Assembly: GCA_039192165.1 (NCBI GenBank)
Contig: JBCCXD010000005.1
Span: 124,001 to 188,000, forward strand
DNA length: 64,000 bases
Reading direction: 5' to 3'
DNA from: Dinoroseobacter sp039192165
GTDB lineage: Bacteria; Pseudomonadota; Alphaproteobacteria; Rhodobacterales; Rhodobacteraceae
The notes beneath the pieces were generated by a model. That model had not been told where the DNA came from and did not search any database. It worked only from the letters and a program-made list of their open reading frames with translations. Made by a program: the position numbers and the translations under genes. This document shows positions 31,937 through 40,760 of the stretch, piece after piece. The first letter of the stretch is position 1; the number at the start of each line of letters is the position of its first letter.

Positions 31937-33655
31937 CTAGCGCGGCAAAGCAATGAACTCCGTGTCGCCTACCTTCAGAGCAGGCACACTGGGCGGGGCG
32001 ATCTGATAGTCTTCGTTCAAAAGTTGCTCAAGCACGAGTTGCGGGTCTTCAGACGTGCTCACCGCAAGGGATCGAATGGCCAGATCGCCTCGCGGTTCGC
32101 GCACCACAAGATATCCCTGAACTTCACCATAAGTCGTCCAGAGGACAACGCGCACTTCAGGCTCCACAATTTCTCCGTCTTGCGCAGAGACCACAGCCAC
32201 GCAACGCCCGACACCTTGCCGGCACGTGGCCAGCCAGTCTTCCAGGTAGCGCTCAGGCAGTTCGTCAAAGAACCCTTCAGGCAGTTCGGCGAGTTCCGGG
32301 CGCCGCGGCAGAAGACGTGCGAGCGCTGCGCGTTTTTCAGCTGCGGTTTCCACGCCATCGGCCGTCCCTGTAAGACCGTCCTGCAAACCGTCGATCATGC
32401 GGGCTAGCTCGGGACTGGCGCCCGTCTCGAGCTCCGTTAAAGCCGCGCGCCCAGCGACACCCCATCGGTTCGCCATCTCAAAAAGCGGAAGATTCTCTGC
32501 CTCTATCTGGCCAGCCTTATACCGCGAAACTTGGTCTGCCGAGGATATTCGTTGAGCGTCGAGCACTGGTGTCAGGCTGACTGCGCAAAGCAGAAGTATG
32601 CCTATCCCAATCCAGACATTGGACCGCCTCAAGCGCTCATCCCAAGCACCCAAAAAACTGACGCCGCCTGCGTAGCCCACTGCATAGGCCATCGATAAAA
32701 AACAGATCATTGCTGCCGAGATGCGATCAGGTGTCCATCCGTAGGCCGCTACACGCTGCCAGATTGCGAAAGCTGCAAGAAATGCCAATACAGGCATAAG
32801 GATGCTCGCAAGCCGCATCGTCACCAGAAGCAACTGACTGGGACGCGGATCGCCGAATTCGGAATCCAGCCCAGCGCTGATAAGCGTGGCCAGCACCAGG
32901 GTCATAGCCATCAACGTCGCTGCAACTGACAGACCGGCAAATGCCTCGTCGAGCCCCTGCAGAGGCACCCGCGCTACGAAAACAAGTACCACCGCCGTCA
33001 CCGGCACGAGAAGAAGCTGCAAGAGCCGCATCAGGAGCAGGGGAGATAAATAGTGTCGCTGTTCGTAAAGGACTGAAAGCGCCAATCCGACAACCAGGCC
33101 AGTTACACCGTAGCCAAATGCGGACTGGTCGAGAAGTATCTCAAGGAGATCGACCCCGACCAGCGACAGCAGCAGGTTTGACATCATATAGACGCCCCAG
33201 AAGACACCAACAAAAAGCCCTGCTGCAACGGCGCGAATGACAATGCGCCAGGCTTCATTGAACAGGACGACATAGTCCGTCGGCGCGCGCCGCTGCAGAG
33301 CGACCAGATAGGGCAAAGACAAAACCACAAGCACAAAAAAGGCGGCAAAAGGCTGTGGAGTATTGCTCATTTCGGACAGAGTGGTGAACCGCATGCTGGC
33401 CCAGAGCAACAATGCCGGCGCAAGAAGGCCCGGACCCAAAGCCCAGAGAAAAGCGCGTGGCATTGGCATAGGGCCCGACAGCAGCAGCGCAGGCAGAAAA
33501 TAGGCAATTGCGCCGGCAAACAGCCAGAGCTCAAGCCGTGGACTGCCGAGTGAATTCAGTACAAATTCCGTGAGCGCCCAGAGCGCAAGCCCGGCCGAGA
33601 CGCCGGCCAGCGCCATGGCCGCGCGGAACCCTGTTTGATCGTGGCTTGGCTCCAT
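31937..33655 (-). CDS. DUF4153 polytopic membrane protein
   Basis: 572 residues from ATG 33655; a longer start at 33679 adds 8 residues. About 10-11 membrane helices in the first 400 residues, with the DUF4153 features (ALPYLVALQRR-like segment, 'GVYMMSNLLLSLVG' and 'FGYGVTGLVVGLALSVLYEQRH'), then a soluble C-terminal region (about 400-572, with TELETGASPELARM and EELPERYLEDWLATC). Function unknown. It lies between the methyltransferase and H-NOX genes, on the same strand; gaps of 57 and 55 bp suggest a possible transcript. Confidence 0.8.
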   Translation of the reverse strand: MEPSHDQTGFRAAMALAGVSAGLALWALTEFVLNSLGSPRLELWLFAGAIAYFLPALLLSGPMPMPRAFLWALGPGLLAPALLLWASMRFTTLSEMSNTPQPFAAFFVLVVLSLPYLVALQRRAPTDYVVLFNEAWRIVIRAVAAGLFVGVFWGVYMMSNLLLSLVGVDLLEILLDQSAFGYGVTGLVVGLALSVLYEQRHYLSPLLLMRLLQLLLVPVTAVVLVFVARVPLQGLDEAFAGLSVAATLMAMTLVLATLISAGLDSEFGDPRPSQLLLVTMRLASILMPVLAFLAAFAIWQRVAAYGWTPDRISAAMICFLSMAYAVGYAGGVSFLGAWDERLRRSNVWIGIGILLLCAVSLTPVLDAQRISSADQVSRYKAGQIEAENLPLFEMANRWGVAGRAALTELETGASPELARMIDGLQDGLTGTADGVETAAEKRAALARLLPRRPELAELPEGFFDELPERYLEDWLATCRQGVGRCVAVVSAQDGEIVEPEVRVVLWTTYGEVQGYLVVREPRGDLAIRSLAVSTSEDPQLVLEQLLNEDYQIAPPSVPALKVGDTEFIALPR

Positions 33656-33712
33656 GCCCGAAAGTGTTACCCCGCACACACCTTAGGGAAAAGCGATCTT
33701 GCACATTTGCCG

Positions 33713-35272
33713 TCAGAAATCGGTGGGCGCTCCGCCTTCCGCCTTTCGCCGCACAACAAAGGCTTTCAGCGCTTCGCGATGGGCCGGGTCGATCGGTGGT
33801 GGTTCGAAATTGGCCAGAATCTCCTTGTATATACGATGCGCACGCTCGGCCGCCCACAACCCACCGTCCTCGGCCCAGGCTTCGAAGTTTCGCCAGTCTG
33901 ACAGGAATGGCTGGTAGAACGCGGTTTCGTAGCGATCTTGTGTGTGTTGTATCCCGAAGAAGTGACCCGTCGTGCCAACGTCAGCCACGGCCTCCACCGC
34001 GATATCATCCGGCTCCGTCGACACAATCGAAGGGTCAAAATAGCGCTGGATCTGCTGCAGAAGTTCGCAATCCATAACAAGCTTCTCGGGACTGGCAATC
34101 AAACCGCCCTCAAGCCAACCTGCCGCGTGATACACCATATTCACGCCCGATTGGACGGCGGACCATAAGCTGTTCGAAGTCTCCATCATCGCCTGAGCAT
34201 CAGGGACGTTTGCCGCGCAGACCCCAGACGCGCGGAGCGGAAGTCCATAAAATCGCGCCATTTGCCCGGTCATCTGTGTCGCGCGCATGTATTCTGGCGT
34301 CCCAAAAGCGGGCGCCCCGGATTTCATATCGACATTCGAGGTGAAAGTCCCGATTGCCACGGGCGCACCAGGCCGAATGACCTGGGCCAGCGCAATCGCG
34401 CAAAGCGCCTCCGCGAGGGACTGAGTCACCGCACCAGCCATTGTAACCGGGGCCATCGCACCTGCGAGCGTAAACGGTGTGACGACCAGAGCCTGCCCGC
34501 GCCGCACAATGCGCATCGCACCATCCAGCATGGGATAGTCGTGCTTGAGCGGCGAGGTCGAGTTAATGTTTGTGTACATGCGCGGTGTCGCTTCGAACTC
34601 CGCATCGCTGAGCCCGGCCGCAAGGCGCACCATCTCCATAACATCCTCGACCCGTTCTTTTCCGAGGCAATAGGCATGGGCCACTTTGTCGGTGAGGGTG
34701 AGTTTCTCGTAAAGCACATCAAGGTGCCGGACGGAGGCATGAATGTCGACAGGCTCAACAGGGTACCCGCCCACCACATGCAAACAGTTAAAATATTGTA
34801 TTAACTTAAAAAGATCACGACATCGATCTAGCGTGCCAGGGACTTTACCTGTCGTTAAATCCCAGTAGTTCGGAGGCGACGAAACGTTCACAAAGACCAT
34901 GCTGCGCCCACCTACGGTGATCTGACGAGCGGGATTCCGGGGCGTTATCTTGAAGCTTGAGGGGGCTTTCGCGACCATTTCCATGACAAAAGCGCGGTCC
35001 ATGCGCACAGTCTCACCGGACACATGGCATCCCGCTTTTTTGAGTATGGCGCAGGCCTCGGGATTCAGAAACTCAACACCGATCTCTTCTAAGATACGCA
35101 TGGCGCCGTTATGGATTGCAGCTACCCCTTCGGCAGACAAAGGCTCAGTCGGTGCGTCGCTGTTGATCGGGGGGGAAAATGGGAGCTGCGATATAGGGCC
35201 AGAGACGGACCGCCTAGTGTTGCCGCGCCGTCCGCCTTGCCTGCGCTTCTGTCGGCTCTGATCCCCTGGCAT
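33713..35272 (-). CDS. Trimethylamine methyltransferase family protein (non-pyrrolysine MttB-like)
   Basis: 519 residues from ATG 35272 (GGGAGG 6 nt upstream). MttB superfamily pattern: IHNGAMRILEEIGVEFLNPEA, MVFVNVSSPPNYWDLTTGKVPGT, VGGYPVEPVDI, PLKHDYPMLDGAMRI and WSAVQSGVNMVYHAAGWLEGGL. No in-frame amber codon interrupts it, so it is the non-pyrrolysine branch, some members of which demethylate glycine betaine, proline betaine or carnitine with a corrinoid partner. No corrinoid protein gene is adjacent. The N-terminal 30 residues are basic and variable. Substrate unknown. Confidence 0.88.
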   Translation of the reverse strand: MPGDQSRQKRRQGGRRGNTRRSVSGPISQLPFSPPINSDAPTEPLSAEGVAAIHNGAMRILEEIGVEFLNPEACAILKKAGCHVSGETVRMDRAFVMEMVAKAPSSFKITPRNPARQITVGGRSMVFVNVSSPPNYWDLTTGKVPGTLDRCRDLFKLIQYFNCLHVVGGYPVEPVDIHASVRHLDVLYEKLTLTDKVAHAYCLGKERVEDVMEMVRLAAGLSDAEFEATPRMYTNINSTSPLKHDYPMLDGAMRIVRRGQALVVTPFTLAGAMAPVTMAGAVTQSLAEALCAIALAQVIRPGAPVAIGTFTSNVDMKSGAPAFGTPEYMRATQMTGQMARFYGLPLRASGVCAANVPDAQAMMETSNSLWSAVQSGVNMVYHAAGWLEGGLIASPEKLVMDCELLQQIQRYFDPSIVSTEPDDIAVEAVADVGTTGHFFGIQHTQDRYETAFYQPFLSDWRNFEAWAEDGGLWAAERAHRIYKEILANFEPPPIDPAHREALKAFVVRRKAEGGAPTDF

Positions 35273-35487
35273 AGGCGCCTCCCTTCCCAGATCATCAAAC
35301 CCCAATCGTTGCCTAGTATGCGGTCAGGAAACCGACCCTTCCTGTCGTTTTGAGAATTTATGCACATGCGCGGGCGTCAGCCGAAAAACATATGTTTAGG
35401 CGGTTGCTATCGCCTAGCAGAGTGGCAACCGTGCACACTCAAATGTGCTAGTGATGGCTTAGCCCAAGCAAAATGAGGAATTCGCAG

Positions 35488-35862
35488 ATGATCCGTCAGA
35501 GAAGCACAGCTTTGCTCTTTCTTTCTCTCAGTATAACCGCCTGTGCGAATTCAGGCGCAAATTATGTGCCGGTAATTGACGGTCCTGTGGGTCCAAACTT
35601 CCAAAGTGATCTGGGGCAATGCCAGGCACTGGCAGCGTCTCAAGGTCAAGTCGGCGGCAGCACCGCCGCTGCGGCTGCAACCGGCGCGGGCCTTGCTGGG
35701 GCAACCTCGGTTATCCTAAATGACAACAGCGATGATCTGGGACGCGCCGCAGCGGTCGGGGCCTTGGCCGGGGTGACCTCGGACGCCATTCAACGCAACG
35801 CAAACAAAGAGGTCATCGTGCGAAACTGCATGCGAGGCCGTGGCTATAATGTCGTAGGATAG
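35488..35862 (+). CDS. Glycine-zipper-like small lipoprotein
   Basis: 124 residues from ATG 35488 (GAGGAA 7 nt upstream). A signal ending with a lipobox (ITAC, about Cys18). Mature part: CQALAASQGQVGGSTAAAAATGAGLAGATSVI, an Ala/Gly-rich segment like glycine zippers of outer-membrane lipoproteins, then AAAVGALAGVTSDAIQRN and a C-terminal NCMRGRGYNVVG motif. Envelope-associated; function unknown. Confidence 0.78.
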   Translation: MIRQRSTALLFLSLSITACANSGANYVPVIDGPVGPNFQSDLGQCQALAASQGQVGGSTAAAAATGAGLAGATSVILNDNSDDLGRAAAVGALAGVTSDAIQRNANKEVIVRNCMRGRGYNVVG

Positions 35863-35878
35863 CGCCAGAGCGCTTTGC

Positions 35879-36601
35879 TCAGGCGCGCGCCTGCTGAGCA
35901 TGCGCTCGGAGCGGCGAGAGAGTTTCGCTGGAACTGAGGTGGCCAATATCTGGCAGTATTTCATCGGCCAGGGCTGTGAGATCTTCCGCTCGCGCAACGC
36001 CCGTCAAAACACCGATTGTGATCATCCCGGCCTCACGGCCGGCTTGCAAATCATGGGTGCTATCCCCCACCATTGCGACGTTTGACGGGTCCAGTCCCTC
36101 CAGATCGCAGAAAGCCAGCAACATGCCAGGATCAGGTTTCGCGCCATAGCCGCTGTCATAACCAAGAACCTGGTGGAAATATTCAAAGGCCCCCGTGGCA
36201 CTCAAATGGGCACGGGCGGCGTCTTCTGAATCATTCGTGGCAACACCCAGACGCAATCCGTACGCACGCAGCTCGGTCAGAAACGGTCCGAGTGGAACCG
36301 CCTCAGCCATCGTCGCGTCTCGGGACAGCTTGTTCAGTTCGAACAGAACCTCCTCCTCCGTTCGATGCGGCATCTCCGCTTTGAGAAGAATTGCCACTTC
36401 GGCGTTGGTGCCCGCGATTGCCGGGCTTCCGGGATGAAACCGCGACAGGATCCGATCAAAGCCGACAATATCGGCAAGACGCTGACACAGCAGATCATCG
36501 CCACCAGCCAGCGTCGACAACGCAGTCTCGCCCCACGCACCCCAGGTTTGTTGGAAATCGAAAAGCGTTCCGTCTTTGTCGAAGATCACACCTGCCAGCA
36601 T
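35879..36601 (-). CDS. HAD-superfamily hydrolase, phosphoglycolate-phosphatase-like
   Basis: 240 residues from ATG 36601. HAD motif I is VIFDKDGTLFDF (nucleophile Asp, DxDGTLxD), motif II is LGVATNDSED, motif III is GAKPDPGM, and motif IV is VAMVGDSTHDLQAGREAGM. It is subclass IA by the alpha-helical cap (GETALSTLAGG...). Resembles Gph/phosphoglycolate phosphatases but substrate is not certain. An in-frame extension to 36691 is not favoured, since the fold starts at LAGVIFDKDGT. Confidence 0.9.
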   Translation of the reverse strand: MLAGVIFDKDGTLFDFQQTWGAWGETALSTLAGGDDLLCQRLADIVGFDRILSRFHPGSPAIAGTNAEVAILLKAEMPHRTEEEVLFELNKLSRDATMAEAVPLGPFLTELRAYGLRLGVATNDSEDAARAHLSATGAFEYFHQVLGYDSGYGAKPDPGMLLAFCDLEGLDPSNVAMVGDSTHDLQAGREAGMITIGVLTGVARAEDLTALADEILPDIGHLSSSETLSPLRAHAQQARA

Positions 36602-36751
36602 GCCCCTAACCGCCCAGGCGGCCTCCCATTTGCGCAGAGCGCTGTCCTGGAACGTGCGTTCCACTCCTCTTCCGCCTGGACGTTGTGCCACAAAACCCGC
36701 CTGAGTTCTCTGCGCAATATTCTTTCGCGGCGGAATGACGCAAGGGAAGCT

Positions 36752-37030
36752 CTATGTCCAGTCGACCCGCGCGCCCCCCGGCAGAGCAGATTTGGCGTGC
36801 ATCGGGATCTCATAAGCCAGTCCAGCGGCATCACAGAAGGAAATAATCCAAGCGTCGTCCATCGTCAGGAAATCAAGCACGGAAAGCAGAAACTCTGGCT
36901 CTGAAACCAGAGACTTGAGATCAGAAACAGAAGCGCCGGTTGACCCAAGAAACACCTGGAGGAGCTTTTCATCCTCTGCGATCCATGAAAGTGCCTTCAA
37001 AGCAACCTCTTCGGCAAATTCCTGGTGCAT
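36752..37030 (-). CDS. DUF3572 protein
   Basis: 92 residues. The DUF3572 pattern is clear: AEEVALKALSWIAEDEKLLQVFLGSTGAS, then LVSEPEFLLSVLDFLTMDDAWIISFC. Small, helical, cytosolic. The family is restricted to alphaproteobacteria and often lies next to divergent pleD; here it is divergent from the PleD-like gene, across 83 bp. Function unknown. Confidence 0.88.
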   Translation of the reverse strand: MHQEFAEEVALKALSWIAEDEKLLQVFLGSTGASVSDLKSLVSEPEFLLSVLDFLTMDDAWIISFCDAAGLAYEIPMHAKSALPGGARVDWT

Positions 37031-37113
37031 TCTCCGTCTTCTCCGTTAATTCCTAACACTTTGTTAACCACTCAATCGCTAAACACTTCTACCAAGCCGA
37101 AGAGGGAGCGGTG

Positions 37114-38505
37114 ATGTCTGGCACAATACTTGTCATCGACGATGTTGCAACGAACCGCATCGTGATGAAAGTCAAGTTGGCCTCGGCTTGCTACAACGTG
37201 CTGCTTGCAGAAAATGGGCTTGAAGGACTGGAAATCGCGCGCGAGCAGCAGCCCGACCTGATCTTGCTCGATGTCGTCATGCCCGACATGGACGGCTTCA
37301 CGGTGTGCAAGCGCCTTAAAGGCGATCCAGCGACATCTGGCATCCCCGTTATCATGATCACATCGCTTGAAGATACGGACACCCGCTTGCGCGGGCTGGC
37401 CTGCGGCGCCGAAGAGTTCCTGTCTAAACCCCTGTCGGAGGTGACATTACTCGCACGGGTACGCAGCCTTCTGCGCTCGCGATCCAGAGCCGAAGAATTG
37501 CTGGAGCAGACTCGCACACCGGAGCTGGGCGGATTTGCCGAAGACGGCGCTGCGTTTAGCGCCCCCCGTGAGGATTGCATCAGTTTGGTTCTGGCACCCG
37601 GAGGTGTTGGAGAAAGCTGGGCCAGTGGCCTCCGCACTCGCATTCGCGAAGACGTCCGTATTCTGTCCCGAACAGAAGCCCTGGAGGCGAGCAAAGATCA
37701 GGCGCAGGTTTTTGTTATCGAAGCTGACTCCCGACGGTCGGATGCAGGCATCGAAATTCTATCGGAATTGCGGTCGCGCCCGGCGACCCAGCATTCCGGC
37801 CAAGTCTTCGTCGTTCGCGCGGGCCAGGCAGAACTGGCAGCGCGTGCGCTCGATATGGGTGCGGATGATGTTGTCTATACGCCGGTGAGCATTGACGAGA
37901 TGGCTCTGCGCCTCCGAGCGCAGCTGCAACGCAAGCGGGCGCAGGATCAACTGCGGGACGAGATGTCGGAACGATTGCGCCTCGCGGTTATTGATCCTCT
38001 GACCGGCTTGTACAACCGGCGCTTTGGCATGAGCCAGCTCGGCAATCTCGCAGGCGAGGCGATCCGGGAAGCGCGCGATTTTGCGGTGCTGCTTGTCGAT
38101 TTCGACCACTTCAAAATGATCAACGATCAGCACGGCCATGCGGCCGGAGACCAGGTTTTGCGAGAAACCGCAGGCCGATTGCGACGGCACCTGCGCTCGC
38201 TCGACATCGTGGCTCGGATCGGCGGAGAGGAGTTCATGATCGTTCTCCCGGACACAGATATGACAACCGCCTCACAGGTCGCCGAGCGGTTGCGTCGTAG
38301 GATCGAGGACGCAGCAATTTTCCTGCCAAACAAAGACAAAACCGAGGTCAGGGTCACGATCAGTATCGGGCTCGCGGGCGGTGGACGCGCAACTCCGGAT
38401 GCAAGCGTTCCGCAAATCCTCGAACAGGCTGACCGCGCACTTTATGTTGCGAAGGCGGAAGGACGCAACCAGATCGTCGTCGGCAATGGCCGGTCGGCAG
38501 CCTAA
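37114..38505 (+). CDS. pleD: PleD-like response regulator/diguanylate cyclase
   Basis: 463 residues from ATG 37114 (GGGAG 8 nt upstream; a GTG precedes it). The first receiver (1-125) has the acidic pair Asp9/10, phospho-acceptor Asp53 (LLDVVMPDMDG) and Lys105. A second, degenerate receiver-like domain follows (155-275), then a GGDEF domain (285-455) with GGEEF at 370-374 and an RxxD inhibitory site (RSLD, 361-364). The same domain order as Caulobacter PleD, which makes c-di-GMP on phosphorylation. Its sensor kinase is not adjacent. Confidence 0.93.
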   Translation: MSGTILVIDDVATNRIVMKVKLASACYNVLLAENGLEGLEIAREQQPDLILLDVVMPDMDGFTVCKRLKGDPATSGIPVIMITSLEDTDTRLRGLACGAEEFLSKPLSEVTLLARVRSLLRSRSRAEELLEQTRTPELGGFAEDGAAFSAPREDCISLVLAPGGVGESWASGLRTRIREDVRILSRTEALEASKDQAQVFVIEADSRRSDAGIEILSELRSRPATQHSGQVFVVRAGQAELAARALDMGADDVVYTPVSIDEMALRLRAQLQRKRAQDQLRDEMSERLRLAVIDPLTGLYNRRFGMSQLGNLAGEAIREARDFAVLLVDFDHFKMINDQHGHAAGDQVLRETAGRLRRHLRSLDIVARIGGEEFMIVLPDTDMTTASQVAERLRRRIEDAAIFLPNKDKTEVRVTISIGLAGGGRATPDASVPQILEQADRALYVAKAEGRNQIVVGNGRSAA

Positions 38506-38508
38506 GGC

Positions 38509-39015
38509 TCAGCGCGACGGGCCATGCCCTGCGTCCGGTTTGCGGCGATCGCGCGCAGTCCGCTGCAATGAGGCCTCCAGCCGGGCGGCGTAGGCTTGAC
38601 GCTGGGCAACGCTCATATCGGACAACAAAACTGTTAAAGCGACCCGAGCAGTGTCAGCGCGCCCGGCAGCGGCGCGGCTTTGATCGGACAGCAGAGCGTC
38701 GAACTTGGCCGCATCAAATTCCTCAGCACTCAATAGACTAAGAAGTTCGCGGCTGCGCCTGAGGCTTTTCACAGGACGCTCCGGGCGTGAGTCACGGCTT
38801 TGCCGCACAATCCTGACAAAAGCGCCCCGCTCCTCCTCCGACAACGCGCGCAGCATTGGGAAGGGACCATCGAAGCCAGCGCGCGGCATTGGTCTCCCTC
38901 CAACAAAAAGCGCGCCCACAATGACCCCAACGATGAGAACATTCATCGCCACCGAAACATAAAACAGTGCGGTTCGCCCTCGGCTCCAACTTTTCTTCTG
39001 GGCTGCTTCGGTCAT
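38509..39015 (-). CDS. Periplasmic heavy-metal sensor (CpxP/ZraP-like) membrane protein
   Basis: 168 residues. One N-terminal membrane helix (about 17-41, LFYVSVAMNVLIVGVIVGALFVGG), then a helical periplasmic domain with LRALSEEERGAFVRIVRQSR and LLSDMSVAQRQAYAARLEA, the LTxxQ-like pattern of Spy/CpxP/ZraP 'heavy-metal resistance' proteins. Last gene in the ECF-sigma unit, 3 bp after the upstream gene, so it may sense envelope conditions for the sigma system. Confidence 0.8.
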   Translation of the reverse strand: MTEAAQKKSWSRGRTALFYVSVAMNVLIVGVIVGALFVGGRPMPRAGFDGPFPMLRALSEEERGAFVRIVRQSRDSRPERPVKSLRRSRELLSLLSAEEFDAAKFDALLSDQSRAAAGRADTARVALTVLLSDMSVAQRQAYAARLEASLQRTARDRRKPDAGHGPSR

Positions 39016-39018
39016 CTC

Positions 39019-39387
39019 TCAGCCCTCCTCTCCGGTCAGGAGAGTCTCGATTCCAGTCGGAAACAAACCTTCTGAGGCAACGGCACCACCGGACAGATAG
39101 TAGTCTCCGAATGCGCCGATCTGACCCGAAAACCCGCTTCCAAGGCTGACACCCACAACGAGGCAGGCCGTCAGTCCCGCAAACCTTCCCCAGCCGGACC
39201 ATCCAAAATTCAGCCCTCTGGCAGCGGCGGTCCGGGCCTTTGGGGGCGCTCGAAAACTTCTCTGGACGCGAAGAGCATCCGCTTCGACACGCGCAAGAAA
39301 ATCATCCGATGGCTGAATACGCATATCGCGCTCAGTGGCAAGAAAGTTTTCGAGCACTTGCTCTTCGGTCTTAGGTTTCTCTGTCAT
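39019..39387 (-). CDS. Small membrane protein in the ECF sigma operon (anti-sigma-like)
   Basis: 122 residues from ATG 39387. An N-terminal cytosolic part (EQVLENFLATERDMRIQPSDDFLARVEADALRVQ) and one membrane helix (about 73-93, FAGLTACLVVGVSLGSGF), with a short periplasmic tail. The length and one-pass topology behind an ECF sigma gene suggest an anti-sigma factor, but no zinc (HxxxCxxC) motif is present. Automated pipelines sometimes call such proteins 'dihydroorotate dehydrogenase', which the sequence does not support. It overlaps the sigma gene end by 17 bp. Confidence 0.72.
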   Translation of the reverse strand: MTEKPKTEEQVLENFLATERDMRIQPSDDFLARVEADALRVQRSFRAPPKARTAAARGLNFGWSGWGRFAGLTACLVVGVSLGSGFSGQIGAFGDYYLSGGAVASEGLFPTGIETLLTGEEG

Positions 39388-39979
39388 CTTCAAACCCCAG
39401 TTCCGGTGCGCGACTTGCAAGTTGCGCTCCGAGTCCGCGTTTTCCGCGCGCCAGCAGACTTTCGACTGCCTCGATTGATATGTCCATGATCTCCGCGATC
39501 TCGGCATTGCCACACCCTTCGAGATGGCGCAGGACAATCGCCTCCCGCTGGCGATCCGGCAGCTTTGCAAGAGCCTCGTCCAACGCGAGCGCACGATCCT
39601 TTCGAACCAGTACCATTTCTGCAGAGGGTCCCTGGTTCGGCAGTGTATCGAGCGCGTCGGAACCTGCCGCTATCCCGAGCGCGGGCATCCGGCGCAGTCG
39701 ATCGATGCATAGGTTGCGAACCACGCGCAGCAGCCATGTAGCGGGTTGCGCCGGCCCGTCCTGTTGCCATTTCGGCGCCAGTTGCCAAAGCCGCAGCATG
39801 GCTTCCTGAGCGATATCTTCGGCTTCCGCCCTGTCGCCCAACATACGATGTGCCAGACCATATGCGCGCGGCGCGAGCCTTATGGTCAAAACTCGCGCAG
39901 CCTCGGGGTCGCCGTTGGCAAAACGCACCAACCAGACCGTATCCGAGATAGTGGTGTCCTGAGGCGCGTGTTGCGTCAT
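39371..39979 (-). CDS. ECF-type RNA polymerase sigma factor
   Basis: 202 residues with sigma-2 (ARVLTIRLAPRAYGLAHRMLGDRAEAEDIAQEAMLRLWQLA, region 2.2-2.4) and sigma-4 (LPDRQREAIVLRHLEGCGNAEIAEIMDISIEAVESLLARGKRGL) regions and no sigma-3, hence an ECF factor. A membrane protein and a metal-sensor-like protein follow in a coupled order; an EF-hand gene precedes it, 83 bp upstream. Target promoters unknown. Confidence 0.93.
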   Translation of the reverse strand: MTQHAPQDTTISDTVWLVRFANGDPEAARVLTIRLAPRAYGLAHRMLGDRAEAEDIAQEAMLRLWQLAPKWQQDGPAQPATWLLRVVRNLCIDRLRRMPALGIAAGSDALDTLPNQGPSAEMVLVRKDRALALDEALAKLPDRQREAIVLRHLEGCGNAEIAEIMDISIEAVESLLARGKRGLGAQLASRAPELGFEDDRET

Positions 39980-40062
39980 GGGTCAGGCGTAGCCCGAACG
40001 GGCCCAGCTGGCCAGCGTACACAGAGACTTGGGTATACGCCGACCAAGTTTGGCTCTGAAGT

Positions 40063-40551
40063 CTATTGACGACCATCGCGATTCGGACGGCCACCAGGAC
40101 GTTCGGCGCTCATGAATTCAGCGCGCGTTATGACGCCATCACCATCCGCATCGGCACGCTCAAAAATCCGCTCACTGCGCTTGCCCCCAGCCGAGGCCTC
40201 CTCAAGGCTAAGCTGGCCATCGCCATCTTCATCAAGACGCTCCAGCATACGGGCGCTCATGCGTTCGGCCCGTTCCGAGATGCGTTTTTCGGTAGCGGCC
40301 TTCAGTTCGTCCGCTGAAAGAAAACCGTCGGCGTTTGTGTCGTTTTCCTCGAAACGGGAGGCTGCTTGCTCTTCCAGATCTTCTCGCGTGAATTGGCCGT
40401 CGCCGTTGCTATCGAGCCGATTGAACATCTCTTCGCGAATCTCGGTTCGATCAGCGTCCCGCGCGCCACCTGGCGCTGCGAGAGCAAGGCTACCGGCCCC
40501 CATCGCAACAAAAAGTCCGAGAAGCAAACCTGTGTTCCAACGTGCAGTCAT
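40063..40551 (-). CDS. Exported EF-hand protein with four Ca-binding loops
   Basis: 162 residues. Signal peptide (GLLLGLFVAMGAGSLALA). Four EF-hand loops: DSNGDGQFTREDLE, DTNADGFLSADELK, DEDGDGQLSLEEA and DADGDGVITRAEF, each with the Asp/Asn ladder and the Glu at position 12 or near. Periplasmic Ca2+-binding protein. First gene of the group with the ECF sigma factor, suggesting calcium- or divalent-metal-linked envelope sensing (inference). Confidence 0.9.
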   Translation of the reverse strand: MTARWNTGLLLGLFVAMGAGSLALAAPGGARDADRTEIREEMFNRLDSNGDGQFTREDLEEQAASRFEENDTNADGFLSADELKAATEKRISERAERMSARMLERLDEDGDGQLSLEEASAGGKRSERIFERADADGDGVITRAEFMSAERPGGRPNRDGRQ

Positions 40552-40760
40552 GTTTTTTTCCTTTGTTTCGTATCGTCGCGATCGCCCTGTGCAACCGCTT
40601 CACCCCAACACACGCCACTGCGGGCGAAATCCGTCGAATTTTTTTTTAGAAAACGACAAGCAGGGCTTTGCGACATCCCGACGCAAGACAAGTTGTCAAA
40701 CTGACCTCGGCGCCTTGCTCCCCTAAGTTGGTAGCGCGAACAGGGGTCGGGAGCCCTTCC

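Noticed and set aside
33713..35272. Pyrrolysine-containing MttB
   Set aside because: No in-frame amber codon; the frame is continuous over the whole family length, so it is a non-pyrrolysine homologue.
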